Below are positions 1-8,930 of a stretch of 21,719 nt of DNA, piece after piece; the first letter of the stretch is position 1, and every line of letters starts with the position of its first letter. Below the pieces are notes generated by a model. The model saw only the letters and a list, made by a program, of their open reading frames with translations. It was not told the DNA's origin and ran no database searches. The stretch lies in contig WLRX01000004.1 in assembly GCA_009706135.1 (NCBI GenBank), positions 1 through 21,719 of the forward strand, given 5' to 3'. The stretch is from Actinomycetota bacterium. Its GTDB lineage: Bacteria > Actinomycetota > Actinomycetes > Nanopelagicales > Nanopelagicaceae. The position numbers and the translations under genes were made by a program.

Positions 1-687
1 AAATTCTGGTTGGCGATCTGCTCTGAAATCTTCATCGCGGAAACAGCGCGCTATTTGGTAATACTTTTCCATTCCGGCAACCATCAATAATTGCTTGAAA
101 AGCTGTGGGGATTGAGGCAATGCATACCAACTGCCGGGTTGCAGCCGAACAGGAACTAAGAAATCTCGTGCACCTTCAGGCGTTGACCGTGTGAGGTATG
201 GAGTTTCAATTTCGAGAAACGCTTCATCTTCCATCACTCTGCGAATAGTTGAGGTAACTTTTGATCGTAATCGCAAATTCGCAGCGGGACCTTCGCGTCT
301 TAAATCTAAGTAGCGATACTTCAATCGAACTTCTTCTGAAATTTCAACGTCATCGCCGCTATCAACCGGAAATGGTAGAGCAGACGCTTCACTTAAGATT
401 GTTACATCATCGCCCATCACTTCAATGGCTCCGGTTGGAACAGCAGAATTCTCATTTCCTGAAGGTCGAGCGACGACTTCACCAGTTATTTTCAAACACC
501 ATTCAGCGCGCAACGCTCCTGCAATTTTTTCATCGCGAATAACAACTTGTACCCACCCTGTTGCGTCGCGGAAATCGATAAATGCCACACCGCCGTGATC
601 TCGACGTCTGGCAACCCAACCAGCAAGTGTCACGCTTTGGCCAACATGGGATGCTCGAAGCGTTCCAGCTCCGTGTGTGCGCAACAT
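1..687 (-). CDS. aspS: Aspartyl-tRNA synthetase, N-terminal part (runs off left edge)
   Basis: The first 229 codons of AspRS, the class II enzyme that charges tRNA with aspartate in the cytoplasm. The protein starts [11 protein letters not shown] and has the N-terminal OB-fold anticodon-binding domain (about residues 1-105, including [19 protein letters not shown]). The start of the catalytic core follows: the YRYLDLRR segment, the motif 1 region [20 protein letters not shown], the [15 protein letters not shown] segment, and the beginning of motif 2 ([17 protein letters not shown]), where the window ends. The reading frame is intact to base 1. The ATG at 685-687 is preceded by an AGAGG ribosome site. 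hisS lies 26 bp upstream in the same direction, so the MBL hydrolase, hisS and aspS probably form one transcript. Whether the enzyme is discriminating or also charges tRNA-Asn cannot be judged from this part. Confidence 0.97.
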   Translation of the reverse strand, partial: MLRTHGAGTLRASHVGQSVTLAGWVARRRDHGGVAFIDFRDATGWVQVVIRDEKIAGALRAEWCLKITGEVVARPSGNENSAVPTGAIEVMGDDVTILSEASALPFPVDSGDDVEISEEVRLKYRYLDLRREGPAANLRLRSKVTSTIRRVMEDEAFLEIETPYLTRSTPEGARDFLVPVRLQPGSWYALPQSPQLFKQLLMVAGMEKYYQIARCFRDEDFRADRQPEF

Positions 688-713
688 TTAACAGCCTCTT
701 TTTCTAAAGATAA

Positions 714-1985
714 TTATTTACCAGAAACACTTTTTAGATGTTCCCGTAAGGAGGTAAGAGTAACCGAAGATGTCTTACCCGTGCTCATCTGCTTGAGCTC
801 GACAATCCCAGTTGAAATTTCACTATCACCAAGGACTAAAACGTATTCGGCATTACTTTTGTCGGCTGCTTTCATAGACCCTTTCAGAGCGCGATCACCG
901 AAAGAAATCTCAACTTTCAGACCTGCTTTTTGTAACTCTTGAGCAACAGTTAATGCGACTGTTTTACTTTCAACGCCCAATGGAATGATGAACAAATCTG
1001 AAGTGAACTCTTGATCAAATGAAATACCTTCAGCATCTGCAGCCAGTACGCAACGATCTATACCTAAACCAAAGCCAATACCGGAGAGTTCTTGTCCACC
1101 CAATTGCTCCATAAGCCCGTCATAGCGGCCACCGCCGCCGATGCCAGATTGCGCTCCGAGTAATTCGTGAACGAATTCAAAGGTTGTTCCGGTGTAGTAA
1201 TCCAATCCTCGCACCATTCGTGGATTAATAATGTAGTCAACCTTGAGCGCTGTCAGGTGCTTCTGTACATCTTTGAAATCCTTCAAGGAATCTGCCGATA
1301 AGAAATCAAGTAACAAAGGCGCATCAATCATCTGTGTCTTAATCTCATCGCGCTTATCATCAAATAAGCGCAGTGGGTTAATCGCTGCTCGGACGCGAGT
1401 AGCTTCATCTAAATTCAAATTTTCAATGAATTTTACTAATTCTACTCTGTGTTTTGCTCGTGATGCAGAATCCCCTAGAGATGTAATTTCTAAGCGATAC
1501 TTTTTTAATCCGATTGATTTAAATCCAGCATCTGCAATTGCGATGATTTCGGCATCTAATGCAGAATCTTGAATACCAATTGCTTCGATGCCAACTTGGT
1601 AAAATTGACGATATCTACCTGCTTGCGGACGTTCTGCACGAAAGAATGGTCCACTGTAATAAAGTTTGACTGGAAGTTGGCCTCTGTCTAAACCATGTTC
1701 GATGACAGCGCGCATTACACCGGCGGTACCTTCTGGGCGAAGAGTTATTGAACGTCCACCACGATCCTCAAATGTATACATCTCCTTTGATACAACATCT
1801 GTTGATTCACCAACTCCGCGAGTAAATAACTCTGTATCTTCAAAAACTGGTAATTCGATTAATTCATACCCCGCATTTTTAGCAGGTTCTAGTAACGCCT
1901 GACGAACTGACTCAAATTTTCGAGATTGTGGTGGTACATACTCGCTGACACCTTTTGGTGCCTGTATTTGATTTGCTTTGCTCAT
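714..1985 (-). CDS. hisS: Histidyl-tRNA synthetase
   Basis: A complete 423-residue class II HisRS, the usual family length, which charges tRNA-His in the cytoplasm. Visible motifs are [13 protein letters not shown] (ATP and motif 2 region), [18 protein letters not shown] (motif 2), the histidine-specific [22 protein letters not shown], and motif 3 [10 protein letters not shown]. The C-terminal anticodon-binding domain runs from about residue 330 (SDLFIIPLG) to the end. The ATG at 1983-1985 overlaps the stop of the upstream MBL hydrolase by 4 bp (ATGA), which suggests translational coupling. An AGGTAGG purine tract sits very close to the start. The stop is TAA at 714-716. The MBL-hisS pair matches the order I recall for M. 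tuberculosis Rv2581c-Rv2580c. Confidence 0.98.
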   Translation of the reverse strand: MSKANQIQAPKGVSEYVPPQSRKFESVRQALLEPAKNAGYELIELPVFEDTELFTRGVGESTDVVSKEMYTFEDRGGRSITLRPEGTAGVMRAVIEHGLDRGQLPVKLYYSGPFFRAERPQAGRYRQFYQVGIEAIGIQDSALDAEIIAIADAGFKSIGLKKYRLEITSLGDSASRAKHRVELVKFIENLNLDEATRVRAAINPLRLFDDKRDEIKTQMIDAPLLLDFLSADSLKDFKDVQKHLTALKVDYIINPRMVRGLDYYTGTTFEFVHELLGAQSGIGGGGRYDGLMEQLGGQELSGIGFGLGIDRCVLAADAEGISFDQEFTSDLFIIPLGVESKTVALTVAQELQKAGLKVEISFGDRALKGSMKAADKSNAEYVLVLGDSEISTGIVELKQMSTGKTSSVTLTSLREHLKSVSGK

Positions 1986-2653
1986 CGCCTACCTGATTTC
2001 TTCGCAGCATCGATCAGATAGGGATTAGTTCTTCGCTCGTGAGCAATAGTTGTATCTGGTCCGTGTCCTGGTAAAACGCGAAGGTGATCTGGAAGCGTCA
2101 AAACTTTATTGACGAGAGTTTCTTGCATTTCACTTGCCGAACCAGAAGGCAGGTCCGTACGGCCAATTGCACCAGCAAATAACACGTCGCCGCTAATAAG
2201 AACTTCATCATCAACTGTAAACATTAAGGAGCCTCGAGTATGTCCCGGGGAATGAATGGCACGAAACTTCATTCCTAGCATTTCGAGTTCAGCTCCATGT
2301 CGTAATTCTCTTACATCACTCGGTTCGACAAAGTTCATTGCACTTAATGTCGCTAAAAATTCAGCACCATGAGCGCGTTCTGGATGCAAAAGAAGCGCTC
2401 GATCTTCGCTATGGATATATGTCGGAATCCCATATCCATCAGCAACTGGAACGACTGAAAATGTGTGATCAAGGTGTCCGTGAGTGATGATTGTGGCAAC
2501 GGCCTTTAACTTGTGTTCATTTAAAACCATAGACACTGTGTCAGAAACATCTGGCATTCCGGGATCAACGATGATGCATTCCCCTCCAGGGGCATCGGCA
2601 ATGATCCAACAATTGGTGGCAAACATTGGGGCAGCGAAGGAGGTGATGAACAC
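1982..2653 (-). CDS. MBL-fold metallo-hydrolase (glyoxalase II-like)
   Basis: A 223-residue metallo-beta-lactamase-fold hydrolase of the GloB/glyoxalase II type. The metal motif is T-H-G-H-L-D-H (H58, H60, D62, H63), followed by SPGHTRGS (H138), [18 protein letters not shown] (bridging D156) and LPGHG (H197), so all the expected zinc ligands are present. The family often hydrolyses thioesters such as S-lactoylglutathione. Actinobacteria commonly use other thiols, so the substrate is unknown and I give no gene symbol. The start is GTG at 2651-2653, preceded by AAGGGA (2661-2666) at 7-nt spacing. It opens the MBL-hisS-aspS run and overlaps hisS by 4 bp. The M. tuberculosis neighbour of hisS, Rv2581c, is annotated as a glyoxalase II, from memory. 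Confidence 0.9.
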   Translation of the reverse strand: MFITSFAAPMFATNCWIIADAPGGECIIVDPGMPDVSDTVSMVLNEHKLKAVATIITHGHLDHTFSVVPVADGYGIPTYIHSEDRALLLHPERAHGAEFLATLSAMNFVEPSDVRELRHGAELEMLGMKFRAIHSPGHTRGSLMFTVDDEVLISGDVLFAGAIGRTDLPSGSASEMQETLVNKVLTLPDHLRVLPGHGPDTTIAHERRTNPYLIDAAKKSGRR

Positions 2654-2694
2654 GGTGATTTCCCTTCGACTGCGCCTATTTATGGAGCTAGTTA

Positions 2695-2713
2695 CGCGGG
2701 AAATTTCGCCGCG
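2695..2713. repeat. Inverted repeat CGCGG-N9-CCGCG
   Basis: The 19-bp dyad CGCGGGAAATTTCGCCGCG has perfect 5-bp arms around a core containing GAAATTTC. It sits 42 bp upstream of the MBL start. It could be an operator, or a hairpin in the leader of the MBL transcript. No known regulator site is recognised. Confidence 0.45.
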
Positions 2714-2718
2714 CTCAT

Positions 2719-2733
2719 AGGTACAGGGTACCT
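2719..2733. repeat. Inverted repeat AGGTAC-AGG-GTACCT
   Basis: Perfect 6-bp arms with a 3-nt spacer, followed on the plus strand by TTTACCTT. It overlaps the candidate shared -10 elements of the divergent MBL and DUF349 genes. A regulator bound here could affect both. The short T run makes it a poor intrinsic terminator. Confidence 0.4.
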
Positions 2734-2849
2734 TTTACCTTCACTAAGCCGCCTGACCAACTCGACTGAAGGCTCTGCGTTATCAGAATCAAGGTTAATG
2801 AGGTCCAATAGCGAAGATTGAAATCAATCAACGCGCTGAAGGGAAGACC

Positions 2850-4157
2850 ATGTCCGACATAACTCCAACTCCTCTTTCAATTCCATCATCTGCAGCATCT
2901 GCACTCATTGGTGATCCAGCAAAATTTGGATATGTAGCACCAGATGGAACGGTCTTCGTTAAAACTTCAGCAGGTGATAAAGCAGTTGGTTCGTACCCGG
3001 GAAAAAGCGCGGAAGAAGCACTTGCTTACTTTGTAAGAAAATTTGAAGCTGTTGCATCAGAGATTGCACTCCTTGCTGCACGCATTACAAGTGGCGCGAT
3101 GGTGCCTTCCGATGCCATGGCATCTGTTAAAAAATTACGGGATCAAGTAAAAGAAGTTAATGCAGTCGGGGATCTTGAGGCTCTTGCAAACTCTGTCGAG
3201 CAACTTGAACCCCTTATTGAGGGCCATCGCGGTGCCTATGAAGCAAAAAAAGCTGCAGCCGAAGCTGAAAAATCTGCCAAGCGTGCTCAAGTTTTGGTTG
3301 AAAAGGAAAAGATTGTCGTTGAAGCTGAATCTCTTGCTCTATCTGAAAGTTGGAAAACCACGGGTGATCGCCTCAAAGAATTACTTGCTGAGTGGAAATC
3401 TGCGCCTCGTTTAGATAAGAAAACTGATGCGGATTTGTGGAAGCGATTTTCAGCCTCTCGTAACAAATTCGATAAGCGACGTAGGACTCACTTTGCCAAT
3501 TTGGAAGCAACCACTTCTATTGTCACAGATGCAAAGAAGAATTTAGTTACTCAGGCAGAACAATTGGCCACTTCAACTGAGTGGGTTCCAACTGCTAAGG
3601 CATTTAAATCACTGATGGATCAGTGGAAGGCGGCTGGACGAGGCAAGCCATCTGAAGATGCAAAACTATGGGCGCGATTTAAAAAAGCTCAAGACCAATT
3701 CTTCCAAGCTAAGAGCGCTGACTTAGAAAAACGTGAAATAACAATGGGTACAAACTTGGCAAAGCGTGAAGAATTGATCATTCAAATTGAAGCACTTCTT
3801 CCTTTCACCGATGTGAAAGATGCTAAAAACAAATTTAGAGATCTTTCCCGCTCATGGGAGAAAATTGGAATGACTAATCGCGATAAGCGATCAGCGCTAG
3901 ATGCTCGCGTAAGTGTCGTAGAAGATGCGATTAAGTCAGCTGAAGCGGAAATTTGGCGTAAGACCGATCCTGCGGCTAAAGCACGCGCTGCAGAAGTTGT
4001 AGCTCAACTTCAAGGTGCAATCGATAATTATGAAAAAATTGCGGCTAAAGCAACAACAGCCGGTAATACCAAAAAAGCAACTGAGGCTATCGAATCAGCT
4101 GCCGCAAGACGTATCTGGCTAGAAGAAGCAGAGAAATCCCTGGCTGAATTTAGTTAA
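2850..4157 (+). CDS. DUF349 domain protein, coiled-coil rich
   Basis: A 435-residue, highly charged, largely alpha-helical protein. A short globular N-terminus (about residues 16-75, with DPAKFGYVAPDGTVFVKT) resembles the usual start of actinobacterial DUF349 proteins. It is followed by an Ala/Glu/Lys-rich helix and three DUF349-type helical repeats, each marked by a W-K or S-W core: WKTTGDRLKELLAEWKSA (about 168-218), WVPTAKAFKSLMDQWKAAG (about 245-295), and a third around DAKNKFRDLSRSWEKIG (about 325-375). The molecular function is not established. The ATG at 2850 follows GAAGGGA at 5-nt spacing. There is no signal peptide or membrane segment, so it is probably cytoplasmic. It is the only plus-strand gene in the left 17 kb. 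It converges on rel with stops overlapping by 4 bp, so its transcript must read into the rel antisense strand unless it ends inside its own coding region. DUF349 genes next to rel are, as I recall, common in actinobacteria. Confidence 0.9.
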   Translation: MSDITPTPLSIPSSAASALIGDPAKFGYVAPDGTVFVKTSAGDKAVGSYPGKSAEEALAYFVRKFEAVASEIALLAARITSGAMVPSDAMASVKKLRDQVKEVNAVGDLEALANSVEQLEPLIEGHRGAYEAKKAAAEAEKSAKRAQVLVEKEKIVVEAESLALSESWKTTGDRLKELLAEWKSAPRLDKKTDADLWKRFSASRNKFDKRRRTHFANLEATTSIVTDAKKNLVTQAEQLATSTEWVPTAKAFKSLMDQWKAAGRGKPSEDAKLWARFKKAQDQFFQAKSADLEKREITMGTNLAKREELIIQIEALLPFTDVKDAKNKFRDLSRSWEKIGMTNRDKRSALDARVSVVEDAIKSAEAEIWRKTDPAAKARAAEVVAQLQGAIDNYEKIAAKATTAGNTKKATEAIESAAARRIWLEEAEKSLAEFS

Positions 4158-6316
4158 TTATTGGTTGTTCGATAAACGTCGTACACGCCTTCAACTGATC
4201 TAACCGCAGTTAAAACCGCATCCAAATGTGTGGCATCTGCCATTTCAAATGTAAATCGTGAGATTGCAACACGATCTTTTGTGGTGCTTACTGCTGCGCT
4301 GAGGATGTTCACTTGTTGTTCGGATAAAGTGCGAGTCACATCAGCAAGCAAACGTGCTCTATCTAGCGCTTCAACCTGAATGTTTACCAAGAATAAGCTT
4401 GAGGCACCTTCTAGCCACTTCACCCCAACAATTCGATCATTCTGGTGTGTGTGTAGATCATAAGCATTAACGCAATCAGAACGGTGGACAGATATTCCAC
4501 TTCCACGAGTAATAAATCCCATGATTGCGTCCCCTGGAACTGGAGTACAACAGCGCGCAAGCTTGACTAACACATCATCAATTCCTTCGACCTTGATTGC
4601 GCTGCTAGAACGTTTAGCAATAGGTGCTCCCCCAGGAACAAAATCCATTGTGGGTTCGGGGTGAGAATCTTCAACGCCCATAAATTGAACTAACTTGTCA
4701 ATGATCGCAGCCGATGACACATGTCCATCGCCAACGGCTGAATACAAGGCAGAAATATCCGGATACCTCAGCTCGTGTGCAAGTTCAAGTAATGCATGGC
4801 CTGCAAAGATTTTTTGTAAAGGTAGTCCTGCTTTGCGCATTTGGCGTGCAATAGATTCGCGACCCGCTTCAATTGCTTCTTCGCGGCGCTCTTTGCTAAA
4901 CCACGCTTTGATCTTTGATCGAGCACGTGGACTCTTAACGAAATTGAGCCAGTCGCGAGATGGCGCCGCTGACTCACTCTTATTAGTTACAACTTCAACA
5001 ACATCACCGTTGTTCAAGCGAGTATCAAGTGGAATCAAACGTCCATTTACCTTTGCTCCAGCACACCTATTGCCCACATCTGTGTGAACTGAGTAAGCAA
5101 AATCAACAGGCGTCGAACCACCTGGAAGCGCCACAACGCTTCCCTTAGGTGTGAAAACGAAGACCTCAGGAGTTCCAAGATCGAATCTAAGCGCTTCCAA
5201 AAATTCTGATGGATCTTCTGTCTCTTTTTGCCACTCATGTAATTGTCGCAACCAGAGCATTTGCGGAGAAGAAGAATTCGTATCAGTGCCATGCTTATAT
5301 TTCCAGTGAGCAGCGATTCCAAATTCCGCGCGTGAATGCATTTCAAAGGTACGAATCTGAATTTCAATTGCTTTACCATCAGGTCCAATAACAGTGGTGT
5401 GAAGTGATTGATACAAATTAAATTTTGGCATGGCAATGTAATCTTTAAATCTACCCGGCACGGGTGACCAACGGGCGTGGATTGAACCGAGTACTGCGTA
5501 GCAATCTTTCACATCATTTACTAAGACACGGATACCAACTAAATCATAAATATCGTTAAAATCGCGTCCACGAACAACCATCTTTTGATAGACGCTAAAG
5601 AAATGCTTCTTTCGTCCAGTAACAGTTGCTTCGACAGAATCTTTGGCAAGGTCCTCTTCTACATCCTTAATTACTTCAGCAGTTAACGCATCGCGAGAAG
5701 GACTGCGCTCTGCAACCAATCTTGAAATTTCCTCAAACTTCTTTGGCTCTAGAACTGCAAATGACAGATCTTCTAATTCCCACTTCATTGCATTCATACC
5801 GAGCCTGTGCGCAAGGGGGGCATAAATATCTAATGTTTCCCGAGCTTTGCGTTCGGCGCTTTGTGGATCCACATGCTTCCAGGTGCGGGCATTGTGCAGA
5901 CGATCTGCCAACTTAATAACAAGAACTCTGATATCTCGGGACATGGCAACGACCATTTTGCGCACGGTCTCTGCCTCGGCAGTTGGTCCGTAACTTAATT
6001 TATCTAACTTTGTTACTCCATCGACTAGGGATGATATTTCATCACCGAAGTCACTTTTTAATTGAGTTAATGAATAAGGCGTATCTTCAACTGTGTCATG
6101 CAAAAGCGCCGCAATAATCGTTGAATCATTAAGCCCTAACTCAGAGAGAATCTGCGCCACGGCAACGGGATGAGTTATGTATTCATCGCCTGACTTACGA
6201 AGTTGTCCTAAGTGAGCTTTCTTTGCAACTTCGTAGGCCTTTTCAACCTTCGCCACGTCAGCCTTTGAATCATGCTCCTGTAAAGAGCTAATCAAAGGTT
6301 GTAAAAGTGTGTCCAT
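4154..6316 (-). CDS. rel: Bifunctional (p)ppGpp synthetase/hydrolase (RSH)
   Basis: A 720-residue long RSH protein that makes and degrades the alarmone (p)ppGpp in the stringent response. The N-terminal HD hydrolase has H49 (YITHP), H73-D74 and E77-D78 (LLHDTVEDT), all intact. The synthetase domain (about 235-345) contains IYDLVGIRVLV, R289-F-K-D292 and EIQIRT (318-323). The RFKD sequence is the RxKD form found in bifunctional Rel enzymes rather than the ExDD of RelA. A TGS domain (about 383-446), a zinc-finger/RIS segment with LARCCTPVPGD, and a C-terminal ACT domain (about 645-718) follow. It starts with ATG 17 bp after secF and ends with TAA sharing bases with the DUF349 stop. The apt gene that usually separates secF and rel in actinobacteria is absent here. 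The start has no clear Shine-Dalgarno sequence. Confidence 0.97.
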   Translation of the reverse strand: MDTLLQPLISSLQEHDSKADVAKVEKAYEVAKKAHLGQLRKSGDEYITHPVAVAQILSELGLNDSTIIAALLHDTVEDTPYSLTQLKSDFGDEISSLVDGVTKLDKLSYGPTAEAETVRKMVVAMSRDIRVLVIKLADRLHNARTWKHVDPQSAERKARETLDIYAPLAHRLGMNAMKWELEDLSFAVLEPKKFEEISRLVAERSPSRDALTAEVIKDVEEDLAKDSVEATVTGRKKHFFSVYQKMVVRGRDFNDIYDLVGIRVLVNDVKDCYAVLGSIHARWSPVPGRFKDYIAMPKFNLYQSLHTTVIGPDGKAIEIQIRTFEMHSRAEFGIAAHWKYKHGTDTNSSSPQMLWLRQLHEWQKETEDPSEFLEALRFDLGTPEVFVFTPKGSVVALPGGSTPVDFAYSVHTDVGNRCAGAKVNGRLIPLDTRLNNGDVVEVVTNKSESAAPSRDWLNFVKSPRARSKIKAWFSKERREEAIEAGRESIARQMRKAGLPLQKIFAGHALLELAHELRYPDISALYSAVGDGHVSSAAIIDKLVQFMGVEDSHPEPTMDFVPGGAPIAKRSSSAIKVEGIDDVLVKLARCCTPVPGDAIMGFITRGSGISVHRSDCVNAYDLHTHQNDRIVGVKWLEGASSLFLVNIQVEALDRARLLADVTRTLSEQQVNILSAAVSTTKDRVAISRFTFEMADATHLDAVLTAVRSVEGVYDVYRTTNN

Positions 6317-6333
6317 CTGGGACGCAAATAAAG

Positions 6334-7392
6334 TTACTTGCGACCTTTACGTTTTGGTTGATTACGAGGACCACGTTTTTCACCACTGCTATCTATCGCA
6401 ACGGCTCCTGTTGTTGCTATCGCTGGTGATCCACCACGAGCATTAACGCGCTTTGCTAAGGCCTGCATCGCAGGTTCACGCTCACGCATTGCAGCTAATA
6501 ATGGAGTTGCAATAAATATTGAAGAATATGCTCCAGTGGCTAGACCAATGAAGAGCGCTAGAGAGAGATCTTTAAGTGTTCCCGCACCCAATAATCCAGC
6601 ACCGACAAAAAGAATTGAGCCAACAGGTAGCAACGCAACGATGGTTGTATTAATTGAACGGACAACTGTTTGGTTAATAGCCAAGTTTGCTGACTGTGAG
6701 TAGGTCATCTTTGAAGTTGATGTGATGGATCGCGTATTTTCGCGAACTCTGTCAAAGACAACAACTGTGTCATACAGTGAATACCCCAAGATTGTAAGGA
6801 AGCCAATGACCGTTGCAGGCGTGACATCAAACCCAACAAGAGCATAGATACCTACAGTGATGAAAACGTCGTGAACAACAGCAATGATTGCGGCAATAGC
6901 CATTTTTGGTTCAAAAGCCATCGCCAAATAAAGAATTACTACAATTAAGAATCCGATCAATCCGTATAAAGCCTTACGAGTAATTTCTTTGCCCCATGAA
7001 GGTCCAATAATCTGTGTATCTATCGAATCAATACTTATGCCAAATGTGGATGCTAACGAATCTTGAATGGCATTAGATGCTTCATTGGAAAGCGATCCAG
7101 TTTGTACGCGGATTTTGTCATTTCCAACTTGTTGGATGATTTTTTCCCCGGTTATTCCAGCGCTCGCTAGGGCTGCTTCTGCCTGGGCAATCGAGCCACC
7201 AACCTTTGTTACCGTGTAAGACGATCCACCTTTGAATTCAATTCCAAGATGCAAACCTTGCAATGAAAGCGCGGCAATCGAAGCAATAATTAACAAACCA
7301 GAAAGTGCATACCAACGACGACGCTTTCCAATGTAATCAACCGAGGTTTCACCCGAGTGAAGTCGGGCGCCTAATCCTGAAAATTTAGACAT
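6334..7392 (-). CDS. secF: Protein translocase subunit SecF
   Basis: A 352-residue SecF, the inner-membrane partner of SecD in the Sec translocon accessory complex that uses the proton motive force in late export. The signature LHLGIEFKGGSSYTV follows the first membrane segment (about residues 29-47). A periplasmic domain is followed by five further membrane segments from about residue 138. YSLYDTVVVFDRVREN (about 205-220) is the conserved SecF cytoplasmic signature. The C-terminus is a basic tail (KRGPRNQPKRKGRK), typical of actinobacterial SecF. It starts with ATG 3 bp after the secD stop, so the two are almost certainly translated from one message. Confidence 0.97.
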   Translation of the reverse strand: MSKFSGLGARLHSGETSVDYIGKRRRWYALSGLLIIASIAALSLQGLHLGIEFKGGSSYTVTKVGGSIAQAEAALASAGITGEKIIQQVGNDKIRVQTGSLSNEASNAIQDSLASTFGISIDSIDTQIIGPSWGKEITRKALYGLIGFLIVVILYLAMAFEPKMAIAAIIAVVHDVFITVGIYALVGFDVTPATVIGFLTILGYSLYDTVVVFDRVRENTRSITSTSKMTYSQSANLAINQTVVRSINTTIVALLPVGSILFVGAGLLGAGTLKDLSLALFIGLATGAYSSIFIATPLLAAMREREPAMQALAKRVNARGGSPAIATTGAVAIDSSGEKRGPRNQPKRKGRK

Positions 7393-7395
7393 AAC

Positions 7396-8919
7396 TTATG
7401 CCTCCTTCGTTGCATTAGATAAATTACCGATACTTTTTGCAGAGACTCCAGAAAGAGCATGTCCAGAACTAAAGAATTTCAACCTAGCTAAAAACATCGT
7501 CAGTGGCTTAGTGAAGGCGAATACAACGATTAAATCCACTAGCGTTGTAAGCCCCAATGTAAACGCGAAACCTCGAACACCACCTACCGCGAAGAGATAC
7601 AAAAGAACCGCTGAAATAATAGAAACAAAGTCAGCCACAACAATTGTTCTACGTGCTTTAGTCCATCCAGTTTCCACAGCAGAACGCAGAGATCGACCAT
7701 CGCGAATCTCATCTCTAATACGTTCAAAATAAACAATAAAGGAGTCAGCTGTAATACCAATGGCAACGATGGCTCCTGCGATGCCCGCCAAAGTAAGTGT
7801 GAATCCAATCCACTTACCTAGAAGCAAGAAAAGAAGATAAACGAGAGCTCCCGCAACCATCAGGGAACCAATAGAGACCAAACCTAGTCCTCGATAATAT
7901 AAAATTGAATATACGAAAATCAATATAAGTCCCAAAAGACCAGCCAATAAACCCGCATCTAATTGATCTGCGCCAAGTGTAGGAGATACCTGTTGAACTT
8001 CTCCACGATCAAATGCCAGCGGTAACGCACCGTACTTAAGAACGTTGGCAAGATCTTGTGCTTCTGCTTGAGTAAAAGAACCAGTTATCTGAGCGTTACC
8101 AGAGGGAATCGCTTCATTAATACGTGGTGCCGAAACAACTAAACCATCTAGAACAATAGCTACCTGGTTCTGCGGTGTTGGTAAACCAGTTACCCGTGAA
8201 GTAATGGCACCAAACGCCTTTGTACCTTCATCGTTGAAAACCAATGACACAAACCAAACATTGCCGCCTTGTTGATCAATGCCGGCTGTGGCCTTAGAAA
8301 CTTGACGTCCAAGTACTTCTGCTTTATCCAGGATGTACTTTGCACTGCCGTTTCTATCGCAAGCAATAATCGCACCATCAGCATTATCAGTACCTGTTCC
8401 TTGCAGGTTTTCTGCCTTCGTGCAATCAAGGGCAGCGAATTGTGCATTTAATTCTGGAGTGACGCCAGCTGCAGGAGTTGCGGCTGGATCCAAAGGCGCA
8501 GCTGACGCTGCGGCTGCAGCAGTTGCTAATACTTGCCTAAATCGCAACTCTGCTGTTTGTCCAACTAATTCGACAACGCGACGTCCGGTATCCCCAGGAA
8601 TTGAAATAATAATTTGGCGGTTTGTGCCACTACCTTGGGCAGCAACTTCACTTTCAGCAACTCCTAATGAGTTAACACGTTGGCGAATAATCGAAACAGC
8701 TTGATCGATTGCTTCCGTTGTAACTTTGCCGTCTTCACCTGGAGCAATTCGTGGTTGCAAAGTCACACTTGTTCCTCCGCGAAGATCTAGACCAAGTCGT
8801 ACCGCATTTGCACCTGTAATGAGAACAGTCGCAAATAAAGCGAGCATGACGAGGGCAAGGACTAGCAAGGTACGCCCTGGACGGGCAGAAGTTTTTATTG
8901 GTTTATTCGATGTAGACAT
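7396..8919 (-). CDS. secD: Protein translocase subunit SecD
   Basis: A 507-residue SecD. It has an N-terminal membrane segment (about residues 18-38) and the signature RLGLDLRGGTSVTLQP. The large extracytoplasmic P1 domain contains an Ala/Pro-rich insert (about 133-153), common in actinobacterial SecD. VLDGLVVSAPRINEAIPSG follows, and then five membrane segments in the C-terminal third. It lies 11 bp after ruvB and 3 bp before secF. In M. tuberculosis and many other actinobacteria yajC lies between ruvB and secD; here there is no space for it. The ATG at 8917-8919 is the only sensible start because it places a basic N-terminus before the first membrane segment. Confidence 0.97.
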   Translation of the reverse strand: MSTSNKPIKTSARPGRTLLVLALVMLALFATVLITGANAVRLGLDLRGGTSVTLQPRIAPGEDGKVTTEAIDQAVSIIRQRVNSLGVAESEVAAQGSGTNRQIIISIPGDTGRRVVELVGQTAELRFRQVLATAAAAASAAPLDPAATPAAGVTPELNAQFAALDCTKAENLQGTGTDNADGAIIACDRNGSAKYILDKAEVLGRQVSKATAGIDQQGGNVWFVSLVFNDEGTKAFGAITSRVTGLPTPQNQVAIVLDGLVVSAPRINEAIPSGNAQITGSFTQAEAQDLANVLKYGALPLAFDRGEVQQVSPTLGADQLDAGLLAGLLGLILIFVYSILYYRGLGLVSIGSLMVAGALVYLLFLLLGKWIGFTLTLAGIAGAIVAIGITADSFIVYFERIRDEIRDGRSLRSAVETGWTKARRTIVVADFVSIISAVLLYLFAVGGVRGFAFTLGLTTLVDLIVVFAFTKPLTMFLARLKFFSSGHALSGVSAKSIGNLSNATKEA

Positions 8920-8930
8920 AAGTGCAGAGT

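Larger units (their letters stand above)
2654..2849. promoter_or_regulatory. Divergent intergenic region between MBL hydrolase and DUF349 gene
   Basis: This 196-bp gap is the largest in the window and must carry the promoters of both flanking genes. It holds two inverted repeats: CGCGG-N9-CCGCG at 2695-2713, whose centre includes the palindrome GAAATTTC, and AGGTAC-AGG-GTACCT at 2719-2733. A TANNNT -10 candidate on the plus strand (TACCTT, 2729-2734) and one on the minus strand (TACCCT, 2730-2725) share the bases TA. Good ribosome sites flank both genes (AAGGGA at 2661-2666 minus; GAAGGGA at 2838-2844 plus). No -35 box is convincing, and no tRNA or credible short ORF was seen. In M. tuberculosis a ppiB gene (Rv2582) lies between this MBL gene and rel; nothing like it is present here. 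Confidence 0.5.

Noticed and set aside
547..942. Plus-strand open frame of 131 codons across the aspS-hisS junction
   Set aside because: Both underlying minus-strand genes are unmistakable synthetases; the plus frame is a shadow.
2654..2849. tRNA, small RNA gene or missed small ORF in the large spacer
   Set aside because: No cloverleaf, CCA end or open frame with a ribosome site was found; only dyads and promoter-like hexamers were seen.
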